This document shows positions 43,684-53,302 of a DNA stretch of 64,000 bases, in pieces (the first letter of the stretch is position 1; every line of letters begins with the position of its first letter). The notes below the pieces were generated by a model. The model searched no databases and was not told the DNA's origin. It saw only the letters and a program-made list of their open reading frames with translations. Source of the stretch: Pseudomonas sp. 2FG (GTDB lineage: Bacteria > Pseudomonadota > Gammaproteobacteria > Pseudomonadales > Pseudomonadaceae). The translations under genes and the position numbers were made by a program. Where the stretch lies: contig NZ_SCMP01000002.1 in assembly GCF_005502935.1 (NCBI RefSeq), positions 1-64,000 on the forward strand, written 5' to 3'.

Positions 43684-44372
43684 ACCGGCAGCTATTGAGA
43701 AACACCGACAGCGCCGACCCCGGGGGCAGTTGGAGTCTCGACCCTGAAGGCATCCAGACCCCCGAGGGTGCCAATAGAACGCAAACCGCAAAAGTAGGCC
43801 TGCGCCTGTTTCTGGTCGTAGTGAGCTCGTTATTCTTTCTCTTCCTGATGGCCTTTATCGCCCGCTCACAAGTGGCCGACTGGCTACCCCTGACAGAGCC
43901 TCTGGGTCCGTTGGCCAACCCCTGGCAACTCTGGCTGAATTCGGCCTTGCTGGTATTCGGCAGCCTCGCCCTGCAGTGGGCACGGATGGCCGCCCGACAG
44001 GGTCACCTTGGCGCAACTGTCATTGGCTTTGGATTGGGGGGCGTATTTGCGCTTGCCTTTCTGGCGGGACAACTCTGGGTCTGGCAGCAGTTTGTCGCCT
44101 GGGGCTATTTTGTCTCCAGCAATCCGGCCAACAGCTTCTTCTACCTGTTGACCGGCCTGCATGGGCTACACCTGCTGGGCGGCCTGATAGCCTGGAGCAG
44201 AACCGTCGCTAAATTCCTGCACCGCGTGCCGTTGCCGCAACTCAGCGCCAGCGTAGAGCTCTGTGCCATCTATTGGCATTACCTACTGGGTCTTTGGTTG
44301 GTGCTCTTCGCCCTGCTGACCAGCACACCGGAAACCTATGCCGCCATCGCGGCATTCTGCGGCCTGAGGTGA
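43680..44372 (+). CDS. Cytochrome c oxidase subunit III-like protein (first)
   Basis: 230-residue membrane protein of the subunit III family, with about five to six helices and the signature FYLLTGLHGLHLLGG and CAIYWHYLLGLWLVLFALL. It overlaps the subunit I gene and is followed 4 bp later by a second subunit III. It is shorter and more diverged than the second and may act as a CoxP/CoxO-type partner. Confidence 0.85.
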   Translation: MNRQLLRNTDSADPGGSWSLDPEGIQTPEGANRTQTAKVGLRLFLVVVSSLFFLFLMAFIARSQVADWLPLTEPLGPLANPWQLWLNSALLVFGSLALQWARMAARQGHLGATVIGFGLGGVFALAFLAGQLWVWQQFVAWGYFVSSNPANSFFYLLTGLHGLHLLGGLIAWSRTVAKFLHRVPLPQLSASVELCAIYWHYLLGLWLVLFALLTSTPETYAAIAAFCGLR

Positions 44373-44376
44373 AGCC

Positions 44377-45096
44377 ATGGCAGCGCAGCCACCAGCCCCG
44401 GGCGAGCCCGGTTCATCCTCCACACCCACCTCAGCCGACACGCTTGCCCCGGGATGGCAGGGCATCGCCCGCGACTGGGCCTCGGATAGAGACGCCTTCA
44501 AACAGGTCCCCTGGGGCAAGGCGATGATGTGGATATTCCTGCTCAGCGATACCTTTATCTTCACCTGCTTTTTAACCGGCTATATGTCGGTGCGCATGAC
44601 CACCACCGCCCCCTGGCCGAACCCCAGTGAAGTGTTCGCCTTGACGATCGGCGGCAGCGAAATTCCACTGATTCTGATCGCCATCATGACCTTTGTGCTG
44701 ATCAGTAGCAGCGGCACCATGGCCATGGCGGTCAATTTCGCCTACCGCCGTGATCGCGCCAAAACCACTGCCCTGATGCTGGCGACCGCAGCCTTTGGCG
44801 CGACCTTCGTCGGCATGCAGGCATTTGAATGGAGCAAGCTCATCGCAGAAGGGGTGCGTCCTTGGTCGAACCCCATGGGGGCGGCGCAATTTGGTGCCAG
44901 CTTCTTCATGATTACCGGCTTCCACGGCCTGCACGTGTCGATCGGCGTCATTTACCTCAGCATCGTGGCGCTGAAAGTATTGCGGGGCGATTATGAGCGC
45001 TCCGGAAACTATCAGATCGTCGAGATAGCCGGGCTTTACTGGCACTTCGTGGACTTGGTGTGGGTGTTTATTTTTGCTTTCTTCTATTTATGGTAG
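44377..45096 (+). CDS. Cytochrome c oxidase subunit III (second)
   Basis: 239-residue subunit III. The typical motifs are present: WIFLLSDTFIFTCF, MQAFEW, FFMITGFHGLHVSIGV and EIAGLYWHFVDLVWVFIFAFFYLW. It stabilises the oxidase and its proton uptake. It is followed, after a dispersed repeat, by the small subunit IV gene. Confidence 0.92.
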   Translation: MAAQPPAPGEPGSSSTPTSADTLAPGWQGIARDWASDRDAFKQVPWGKAMMWIFLLSDTFIFTCFLTGYMSVRMTTTAPWPNPSEVFALTIGGSEIPLILIAIMTFVLISSSGTMAMAVNFAYRRDRAKTTALMLATAAFGATFVGMQAFEWSKLIAEGVRPWSNPMGAAQFGASFFMITGFHGLHVSIGVIYLSIVALKVLRGDYERSGNYQIVEIAGLYWHFVDLVWVFIFAFFYLW

Positions 45097-45100
45097 GTCT

Positions 45101-45187
45101 AAGAGCCTGTTCATGGTCGTCGCGAGCGAAGGTCAGCCATTTTTAACGCAGCATGGCCGCGCGCAGTAGATCGTGAGCAGGTTCTGA
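45101..45187. repeat. Dispersed palindromic repeat, copy 2 (short form)
   Basis: About 87 bp with ends AGAGCCTGTTCATGGTC and GATCGTGAGCAGGTTC, close to an inverted repeat and shared with copy 1. It contains CGCGAGCGAAGGTCAG and TTTTTAACGCAGCATG, also in copy 1 on the other strand. It splits subunit III from subunit IV in the oxidase operon. Confidence 0.65.
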
Positions 45188-45202
45188 AGAGGAGCACTGA
45201 CG

Positions 45203-45541
45203 ATGGCGCACGCTCAGGGTCAACAACATCCCATCAGCTTGTATCTTAAGATTTGGGGGCTGTTATTCGTCCTCAGCACCATGTCGTATCTGGTCGACTA
45301 TTTTCACTTCCAAGGCTACCTGCGGTGGTCCCTGATCGTCACTTTCATGTTGTTGAAGGCGGGTCTAATTGTCGCCATCTTCATGCACATGGCCTGGGAA
45401 CGGTTGGCCATGGTCTACGCCATACTGGTACCGCCCTTGTGTTTACTGGTGCTCGTCGGACTCATGGCCACCGAGGCGGACTACGTGTTCCTCAGCCGGG
45501 TAATTTTCTTCGGGCAACAAGCTACTTCCGGACAGCCTTAG
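45203..45541 (+). CDS. Cytochrome c oxidase subunit IV (CyoD/COX4-like)
   Basis: 112-residue membrane protein with three helices (about 15-32, 43-62, 73-92). The pattern WGLLFVLSTMSYL and KAGLIVAIFMHMAWERL matches the prokaryotic cytochrome c oxidase subunit IV family. It completes the oxidase operon, although separated by the dispersed repeat. Confidence 0.87.
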   Translation: MAHAQGQQHPISLYLKIWGLLFVLSTMSYLVDYFHFQGYLRWSLIVTFMLLKAGLIVAIFMHMAWERLAMVYAILVPPLCLLVLVGLMATEADYVFLSRVIFFGQQATSGQP

Positions 45542-45572
45542 GCATCCGCCGGCTAACCCTTCAGCAATAGCG

Positions 45573-46127
45573 CTATATCGTTCGCTTGAACTGATGCCAT
45601 CTCTGCAGCCAGGCCACTGTCCAGTGCGGGGCTGCCGCTCCCGTGCCGGCGATCGTCAGTCTTGGATGATGTTCGATTACCCGGTCCAATAGCGCTTCCT
45701 GGTCCGGCTCAACATCCACGAAAAAGAGATGCTTGCCTTCCGCTAACTTCTGTTTAAAAGCGCGGAAGTGGGCGTTTGGCACCTGGATACCAAAGAAGCC
45801 GCCTTCCCAGATGCAAAAGCCCAGTATCACCACGGCAAGGAAGATAAACGGCACCCAGCCCGCGGCGGATTCGGTCCAGCCCAGCCAATAGGCGCCGCCA
45901 AGGACCAGCGCCGCGAGTGGCACGCCGACCACCGCACCAATCTCGCCAGAGTGGACAACATCTTGTTTCATCAACGAGTTCACGTCGTGGAGGTGATGCT
46001 GTTCTACATCCGCATCCTTTTCGCTAAGCACATGGATACGTTCGGTACTGATGCCGTTGGCTTCCAATTCAGTTTCAACGGTTTCAAGATCATCGAGATT
46101 GTCACTGATGTAATAGTGTCGATTCAT
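45573..46127 (-). CDS. Membrane protein of unknown function
   Basis: 184-residue protein with a cytoplasmic N-terminal region (MNRHYYISDNLDDLETVE, likely a small alpha/beta fold), two central hydrophobic helices (about 65-82 and 91-110), and a hydrophilic C-terminal region (FFVDVEPDQEALLDRVIEHHP). It resembles conserved Pseudomonas proteins of unknown function that share an N-terminal domain with stress-related membrane proteins. It is convergent with the oxidase operon. I do not assign a function. Confidence 0.75.
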   Translation of the reverse strand: MNRHYYISDNLDDLETVETELEANGISTERIHVLSEKDADVEQHHLHDVNSLMKQDVVHSGEIGAVVGVPLAALVLGGAYWLGWTESAAGWVPFIFLAVVILGFCIWEGGFFGIQVPNAHFRAFKQKLAEGKHLFFVDVEPDQEALLDRVIEHHPRLTIAGTGAAAPHWTVAWLQRWHQFKRTI

Positions 46128-46602
46128 GCCACACCTCCCACCTCGTGTTTGCTGTAGACCCCCCTCTTACAGCCGTTAACTGAGATTTGCCGTCGGTATC
46201 TGCAGCCGTGGAGCAGGTTGCACACTTCCGGCAATGCGAAACAAGTATAGCCCCCTCGCGACGACTGGCATTCAACGCCAAGATCGGACAATCAGCCTTA
46301 AGGCCTGGCGCACCCCGACGAATTCTGCGTCACGGCGCCACCGGCCAGGTCGCTCGACAAGACTGCGCCGATGGCGAACAGCGGCTTTCCAGCTTCCACC
46401 GAAAGCTTGAACCACGGCCCCTGAACCCGGCATCGGCACTCGCCGCCCTTTAGTCTGCCCCTGGATGCACTGAAGCTGCTGCTGGCGCGCTAGCTATAGT
46501 TGTGGCGTGATGATCCTTGTGACGGGGCCCGCAAGTGGGCTAATCGGGGGCTGCCCCGCTCTACGCGGTTTGCGTTATTCAGGCTATCCGGGAGGGCTGC
46601 CC
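46128..46602. other. 475-bp intergenic region without a recognised gene
   Basis: The region lies between two divergent genes and should hold their promoters. An 88-codon open frame at 46187-46453 has no protein-like features. I see no clear promoter, operator or repeat. Confidence 0.5.
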
Positions 46603-47715
46603 ATGCCAGCTGCTACCGAGACGCTGAGGCTGTTTCTCGCCGGCGACGTCATGACCGCCCGCGGCATCGACGCGGTACTGCCGCACCCTGGCGATCCGCG
46701 GCTTTACGAGGCTTACGTCAAGGATGCCGGCGTTTACGTCCGGCTGGCAGAAAGACTCAATGGCCCGATTCCCCGTCCGGTCGATTTCGGCTATGTCTGG
46801 GGCGCTGCGCTGGATGAGCTGGAACTGCGTCAGCCCCACGCACGCATCATCAATCTGGAAACGGCGGTGTCCCGCCACGGCCGACCGGAGCCAAAGGGCA
46901 TCAATTACCGCATGAGCCCGGAGAACTTCCCGGCCATCGGTGCAGCCGGCATCGATTGCTGCGTGCTGGCCAACAACCATGTGCTGGACTGGGGGGCAGC
47001 CGGCCTGGCCGAGACCCTGGAGACCCTAGCGCGCAACGGCATGTGCAGCGCCGGCGCCGGGCGCGACCGGCAAGCCGCCGAGGCGCCCGCCGTGCTGCCG
47101 CTGCCCGGCGGGCGGCGTTTGCTGGTGTTCGGTCTCGGCACGCCCGACTGCGGTATTCCGCCGGACTGGGCCGCCACGGCTAGGCGCGCGGGCGTCGCGT
47201 GGCTGGCGGATCTGTCGATGCACAGCTTGCGCCCCGTGGCCAAACGAATTCTCGAGGGCAAAAGCCCGGGGGATCTGGTGGTCGCCTCCATTCACTGGGG
47301 CGGCAACTGGGGGTTCGATATCCCGCAGGAGCAGACCCGGTTCGCCCATGCCTTGATCGACGAGGCCGGAGTCGATCTGGTGCACGGGCATTCCTCGCAC
47401 CACATCAAGGGCATAGAGGTGTATCGCGAACACCTGATTCTCTATGGCTGCGGTGATCTGCTGAACGATTACGAAGGCATCGAAGGCCACAACGCCTTTC
47501 GCGGCGACCTGGGGCTTATGTACTTTGCCGCGTTGGACCCGGGCGGGCGCCTGCAGTCGCTCGACCTGGTCCCTACCCGCCTGCGGCGCTTGCGCATCTG
47601 CCGCGCCGAAGGGGATGACCGTCAATGGCTGCACGACAGCCTTGCGCGCGAGTGCGCGCGCCTGGGCAGCAGCATCCAGTTGGGGGCGGACAATGCCTTC
47701 GCGTTGCGTTGGTAG
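46603..47715 (+). CDS. CapA/PgsA-like metallophosphatase-fold protein
   Basis: 370-residue protein of the poly-gamma-glutamate synthesis CapA family. Motifs include FLAGDVMTARG near the N-terminus, INLETAVS, CCVLANNHVLDWG (Asn-His of the metallophosphatase fold) and VVASIHWGGNWG followed by VHGHSSHHIKG. There is no signal peptide from the chosen ATG at 46603 and no other capsule genes nearby, so a role in poly-glutamate synthesis is doubtful. Stand-alone homologues are common and mostly uncharacterised. Confidence 0.82.
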   Translation: MPAATETLRLFLAGDVMTARGIDAVLPHPGDPRLYEAYVKDAGVYVRLAERLNGPIPRPVDFGYVWGAALDELELRQPHARIINLETAVSRHGRPEPKGINYRMSPENFPAIGAAGIDCCVLANNHVLDWGAAGLAETLETLARNGMCSAGAGRDRQAAEAPAVLPLPGGRRLLVFGLGTPDCGIPPDWAATARRAGVAWLADLSMHSLRPVAKRILEGKSPGDLVVASIHWGGNWGFDIPQEQTRFAHALIDEAGVDLVHGHSSHHIKGIEVYREHLILYGCGDLLNDYEGIEGHNAFRGDLGLMYFAALDPGGRLQSLDLVPTRLRRLRICRAEGDDRQWLHDSLARECARLGSSIQLGADNAFALRW

Positions 47716-47730
47716 GCGCCTCCGGACAGG

Positions 47731-47766
47731 ACCAACCCTTGTCCGCCGCTGGGCCTGTTGGTTTTT
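47731..47766 (+). terminator. Possible terminator after the CapA-like gene
   Basis: ACCAAC and GTTGGT pair across a 20-bp loop, followed by TTTTT. The stem is short, so confidence is modest. Confidence 0.45.
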
Positions 47767-47846
47767 GGCCCCCCGACTGAGTTGATTTTTGCCGATGGGG
47801 TTTTACACAGAGCTACGACCCTCGGCGCAACCGAGTCGGCGGCTGG

Positions 47847-48380
47847 CTACAGATCGGCGTCCACCACCACCCGCACCTTGCTCGCGTCCAGGGCATAGGC
47901 CGCATCGGCCAGGTCATTGCTGACCGGCTCGACTTTCAGCGTGCCGCTCACCCAGAGCGGGGTGTAGAGGTCGTCCAGCTGCAAGCCTTTGGGGTAGCGC
48001 ACCAGCACCAGTTGGTTGGGTGGCGGTGGCGGGACGTGGATGCAGGCGCCGGGGTAAGGGACGAGGAAGAACAGGGTGCTGCGGCCTTGGCCGTCGGTTT
48101 CCAGTGGCACGGGGTAGCCGCCGAGGCGGATCTGTTTGCCGTTCAGGGCGGGCACGGTCTTGGCCGAGTACATGACTGCCGGCAAGCCCTTTTCCTGCTT
48201 TAGCCCGCCCTTGCCGTTGAAGCTGCCATTCGCCTCGGGCGTGTCGTGGCTGATCTCCGGCATGGCCTCGAGGGCTTGCTGGTCGGCCTCGGGCAGCAGC
48301 TCGAGCCAGTCGGTTTCCGGCAGTTCGGCGTGGGCAAGGCCGCCGAGCAGCAACAGGGTCATCAGGATCAAACGGCGCAT
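47847..48380 (-). CDS. DUF3299-family exported protein
   Basis: 177-residue periplasmic protein with a signal peptide (cleavage after AHA near residue 18). The block FFLVPYPGACIHVPPPPPNQ is the hallmark of the DUF3299 family. The family is often found beside ABC permease genes of the FtsX type, but here it stands alone near purK. Function unknown. Confidence 0.85.
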   Translation of the reverse strand: MRRLILMTLLLLGGLAHAELPETDWLELLPEADQQALEAMPEISHDTPEANGSFNGKGGLKQEKGLPAVMYSAKTVPALNGKQIRLGGYPVPLETDGQGRSTLFFLVPYPGACIHVPPPPPNQLVLVRYPKGLQLDDLYTPLWVSGTLKVEPVSNDLADAAYALDASKVRVVVDADL

Positions 48381-48473
48381 GACAAGGCTCGAGATGAAGA
48401 CCGGGTAAGACTAGCGCGCAGGCGCTGCGCCGTTCCAGCACCCTCCCCCTGGCGGGAGAGGGTGTATTCAGGC

Positions 48474-49559
48474 TCAGGCCTTGCCGATCAGCGTTTCGAC
48501 GGCGGTGATCTGCCGGTCCAGCGTGGCGCGGTCGGCGCTGCGCAGGGTGGCGTGCCCGACTTTGCGCCCGACCTTGAAGGCCTTGCCGTAGTGGTGCAGG
48601 TGGCAATCCTCGATGCTGATCACCTTGGCCACGTCCGGCACTGCGCCGATGAAGTTGAGCATGGCGCTTTCCCCGACTTTTTCGGTCGAGCCCAGCGGCA
48701 GGCCGGCGACGGCGCGCAGATGGTTTTCGAACTGGCTGCACTCGGCGCCTTCGATGGTCCAGTGCCCGGAGTTGTGCACGCGCGGGGCGATTTCGTTGGC
48801 CTTGAGGCCACCCTCGACTTCGAAGAATTCGAACGCCAGCACGCCGACATAGTCGAGCTTGCTCAGCACCCGGCCGACATAGTCTTCCGCCAGCGCCTGC
48901 AACGGATGCGCACTGCTGGCGATGGACAGGCAGAGGATGCCGTTCTCGTGGGTGTTGTGCACCAGCGGGTAGAAGCGCGTTTCGCCATCGCGGGCGCGCA
49001 CGGCGACCAGCGAGACTTCGCCGCTAAAGGGCACGAAGCCTTCGAGCAGGCACGGCACGCTGCCCAGTTCGGCGAAGGCGCCGGTCAGATCGGCCGCTTT
49101 GCGCAGGACTTTCTGGCCCTTGCCGTCGTAGCCGAGGGTGCGGGTTTTCAGCACCGCCGGCAGGCCGATGCGGGCGACGGCGGCGTCGAGATCCGCTTGC
49201 GACTGGATGTCGGCAAACTCCGGCGTGGGGATGCCGAGCTCCTTGAACAGGCTCTTTTCGAACCAGCGGTCACGGGCGATGCGCAGCGCTTCGGCGCTCG
49301 GATAGACCGGTACGAACTGCGAGAGGAAGGCCACGGTTTCCGCCGGTACGCTCTCGAATTCGAAGGTCACCAGATCCACTTCGTCGGCCAACTGACGCAG
49401 GTGATCCTGGTCGCCGTAGTCGGCGCGGATATGTTCGCCGAGGGCCGCCGCGCAGGCATCCGGCGCCGGGTCGAGGAAGGCGAAACTCATCCCCAGCGGA
49501 GTGCCCGCCAGAGCCAACATGCGACCCAGCTGGCCGCCACCGATTACACCAATTTTCAT
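48474..49559 (-). CDS. purK: N5-carboxyaminoimidazole ribonucleotide synthase PurK
   Basis: 361-residue ATP-grasp enzyme of purine synthesis; it carboxylates AIR to N5-CAIR using bicarbonate and ATP. The start MKIGVIGGGQLGRMLALAG, the ATP-grasp blocks LKTRTLGYDGKGQ and VLAFEFF, and APRVHNSGHWTIEGAECSQF are diagnostic. It follows purE by 5 bp in the usual purEK operon. Confidence 0.96.
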   Translation of the reverse strand: MKIGVIGGGQLGRMLALAGTPLGMSFAFLDPAPDACAAALGEHIRADYGDQDHLRQLADEVDLVTFEFESVPAETVAFLSQFVPVYPSAEALRIARDRWFEKSLFKELGIPTPEFADIQSQADLDAAVARIGLPAVLKTRTLGYDGKGQKVLRKAADLTGAFAELGSVPCLLEGFVPFSGEVSLVAVRARDGETRFYPLVHNTHENGILCLSIASSAHPLQALAEDYVGRVLSKLDYVGVLAFEFFEVEGGLKANEIAPRVHNSGHWTIEGAECSQFENHLRAVAGLPLGSTEKVGESAMLNFIGAVPDVAKVISIEDCHLHHYGKAFKVGRKVGHATLRSADRATLDRQITAVETLIGKA

Positions 49560-49564
49560 CTTGC

Positions 49565-50056
49565 TCAGGCCTCACGCGGGTCTGGATTATCCAGCACGCT
49601 GTCCGTCTGCTCGGTGCGGAACTGCTTCAGCGCGGCATGGAACTGCGGGTGCTGGTGGCCGAGGATGCTCGCCGCCAGCAGTGCGGCATTGACCGCGCCG
49701 GCTCGGCCTATGGCCAGGGTGGCGACCGGGATGCCCGCGGGCATCTGCACGATCGACAGCAGCGAATCGACACCCGAGAGCATCGACGACTGCACCGGCA
49801 CGCCGAGCACCGGCAGGTGCGTCTTGGCGGCGCACATGCCCGGCAAGTGGGCGGCGCCACCGGCACCGGCGATGATCACCTGGATGCCGCGCACGTCCGC
49901 CTGTTCAGCGTACTGGAAGAGCAGGTCCGGGGTGCGGTGGGCAGAAACCACCTTGACCTCGTAGGGAATGCCCAGCTTGTCCAGCATTTCGGCGGTGTGG
50001 CTAAGGGTGGACCAATCGGACTTGGAGCCCATGATCACGCCAACCAGTGCGCTCAT
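49565..50056 (-). CDS. purE: N5-CAIR mutase PurE
   Basis: 163-residue enzyme that rearranges N5-CAIR to CAIR in purine synthesis. The family blocks [35 protein letters not shown] and [17 protein letters not shown] are present. It is the first gene of purEK, with a hairpin in the leader. Confidence 0.96.
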   Translation of the reverse strand: MSALVGVIMGSKSDWSTLSHTAEMLDKLGIPYEVKVVSAHRTPDLLFQYAEQADVRGIQVIIAGAGGAAHLPGMCAAKTHLPVLGVPVQSSMLSGVDSLLSIVQMPAGIPVATLAIGRAGAVNAALLAASILGHQHPQFHAALKQFRTEQTDSVLDNPDPREA

Positions 50057-50105
50057 CGTCGTGCCTCTTCTTCATTGGGCGCCCGCAGGCGCGGCAAAAA
50101 CTAAC

Positions 50106-50133
50106 AAGCCACGCTGGAGACCAGGCGTGGCTT
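50106..50133 (-). promoter_or_regulatory. Hairpin in the purE leader, attenuator-like
   Basis: AAGCCACGC and GCGTGGCTT form a perfect 9-bp stem. Read in the purE direction it is followed by TTAGTTTTTGCC, a partial T-tract. It lies about 50 bp before the purE start. It may be a leader terminator controlling purEK, or the terminator of a short upstream transcript. The rest of the 347-bp gap up to 50403 shows no gene. Confidence 0.45.
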
Positions 50134-50403
50134 GTGTGCGAATGCTTTCTGTGTGAAAGGCCAGGGCCGGTGTGAGGCCGGCCAAAGGCCGCGCAGTATA
50201 CCGCAAAGCCTGGGCTGGCGAGTATCCACTGTGACCGTCCGTCCAGCACCCCGCGCGACACCCGACAAACCGCTAAAAGATTGTCATGGCACAAGGTTCG
50301 GCGCCCGCAGCGGCGGACAATTCCGCTGCCCAATCCCGGATAGATTCTGCTGAAGATCGCAGCCTCCGGCGTCTGCCAAGGGTACTGGTCGGTAAAGCCC
50401 AGC

Positions 50404-51318
50404 CTAAACTGGCTCGGCACTCCCCGCCCCGCCCTCGAGCTTGCGCCAGAGCAGGCGCACCGCTGCCTTGCGCACCAGCGCGCAGCGGTACAGGCGAATC
50501 TCCAGTGGCACATGCCACTGGGGGCCGCCGCACTCCACCAGTTCGCCGCGGGCCAGCTCGGCGGTGATGCTCAGGCGCGGCACCCAGGCCACCCCCAAAC
50601 CCTGCAACGCCATGCTCTTCAGGCTATCGGCCATCGCCGTCTCGTACACCGTGGTCGAACGCAGCCCCCGCTGGCGCAACAGCAGATTCACCGACCGGCC
50701 AAGGAAGGCGCCCGCGCTGTAAGCCAGCAGCGGCACGCTCTGGCCACTCTCCAGATCGAACAGGGCCTGGCCATCGGCGGCCACCGCGCAGACCGGCAGC
50801 ATCTCGGTGCGCCCGAGGTGCAGGGAGGGGAAGATTTCCGGGTCCATCTGCAGGGACGCGTCCGGGTCGTAGAAGGCCAGAATCAGGTCACAGGCACCTT
50901 CGCGCAGCGCGTGTACCGCCTCGCCGACGTTGGTCGCCACCAGGCGGCTGGCGAGATTCAGACCCTCGCTGCGCAAGCGCGCGATCCACGGCGGGAAGAA
51001 GCCCAGCGCCAGCGAATGCGCGGCGGCGAACTGCAACACCTCGCCCTGCTGCCCTTCCAGGTGATGCAGGTGGCGCACCACATCGCCGAGCTGCTCGATC
51101 ACGCTGCGCGCGGTGACCAGGAACAATTGCCCGGCCTCGGTCAGCTCCACCGGCGTGCACGCGCGATTGACCAGGGTCAGCCCCAAGGCTTCTTCCAGGC
51201 TGCGAATCCGTCGGCTGAAGGCCGGCTGCGTGACGAAGCGCTTCTCGGCCGCCTGGGAAAAACTATGGGTCGCGGCCAGGGCACTGAAGTCCTCCAGCCA
51301 TTTCATGTCGAGGTTCAC
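50404..51318 (-). CDS. LysR-family regulator divergent from aspA
   Basis: 304-residue LysR-type regulator. The helix-turn-helix covers residues 1-65 (WLEDFSALAATHSFSQAAEK, QPAFSRRIRSLEE), followed by a substrate-binding domain. It is transcribed away from aspA with a shared 383-bp control region that includes a T-N11-A site, so aspA is a likely target. The effector is unknown. Confidence 0.9.
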   Translation of the reverse strand: MNLDMKWLEDFSALAATHSFSQAAEKRFVTQPAFSRRIRSLEEALGLTLVNRACTPVELTEAGQLFLVTARSVIEQLGDVVRHLHHLEGQQGEVLQFAAAHSLALGFFPPWIARLRSEGLNLASRLVATNVGEAVHALREGACDLILAFYDPDASLQMDPEIFPSLHLGRTEMLPVCAVAADGQALFDLESGQSVPLLAYSAGAFLGRSVNLLLRQRGLRSTTVYETAMADSLKSMALQGLGVAWVPRLSITAELARGELVECGGPQWHVPLEIRLYRCALVRKAAVRLLWRKLEGGAGSAEPV

Positions 51319-51344
51319 CTTGGGCCTCCCCGGCCGTTATCACT

Positions 51345-51547
51345 GAGAGTCAGCTCACGATCCGCTGCGGGCTTCGCGCGTGATGCTGCAAAACAGGCTC
51401 AGCAAGCAGCTTGCTGCTAACGCGCTTTAGCGCGGCCCCGAAGGGGCGAGCGAAGCGAGTCATGCTCATTTACAACTCGTAAACTGCGCTTCTTTGCCTG
51501 TTTTTGCCTTGCCTGACCTTCGCTCGCTTGGCTCGTGAACAGACTCA
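51345..51547. repeat. Dispersed palindromic repeat, copy 3 (long form)
   Basis: About 200 bp between the LysR and aspA starts. It begins with AGTCAGCTCACGATCCGCTG and ends with GCTCGTGAACAGACTC, an imperfect inverted repeat. It shares CATTTACAACTCGTAAAC and TTGCCTGACCTTCGCTCGC with copy 1, and has extra GC-rich hairpins in the middle. No gene inside. Confidence 0.65.
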
Positions 51548-51589
51548 AGTTCTATACGCTCGCCACCAAAGCAGCGTCACACCGACATT

Positions 51590-51604
51590 ATGCCGATTCG
51601 GTAT
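51590..51604. promoter_or_regulatory. Candidate LysR operator upstream of aspA
   Basis: ATGCCGATTCGGTAT is a near-perfect palindrome that contains the LysR T-N11-A pattern. It lies 98 bp before the aspA start in the divergent region. Confidence 0.4.
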
Positions 51605-51701
51605 GGGCCAGCGCTTAACAGCATTGGCCGAATGAAAAGCTCAAGCCTAGTCTAATCGGCATCGCGGCCTAGTCCGTGCCTACCCTGAGATGACTTACAT
51701 C

Positions 51702-53126
<1,425 letters not shown>

Positions 53127-53201
53127 GTCCAGCTACAGATACAGGCTCTACCGCAGAGCACGCTCACCAGGCTAAGGGGATCACTCTCCCCTCGCCTTTC
53201 A

Positions 53202-53232
53202 GGAGATGAGGCGAACCCTCATCTCCTTTTTT
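53202..53232 (+). terminator. Terminator after aspA
   Basis: GGAGATGAGG and CCTCATCTCC form a 10-bp stem with a short GCGAAC loop, followed by TTTTTT. Confidence 0.9.
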
Positions 53233-53302
53233 ATGCCTGCTGGCGCAGAAACCCGGCTCCCGCTCTAGGCGCACCCGCAATAACAATAAAGAGGGATACA
53301 TC

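Noticed and set aside
46187..46453. 88-codon open frame in the gap before the CapA-like gene
   Set aside because: No ribosome site, no family resemblance and a composition typical of random high-GC frames.
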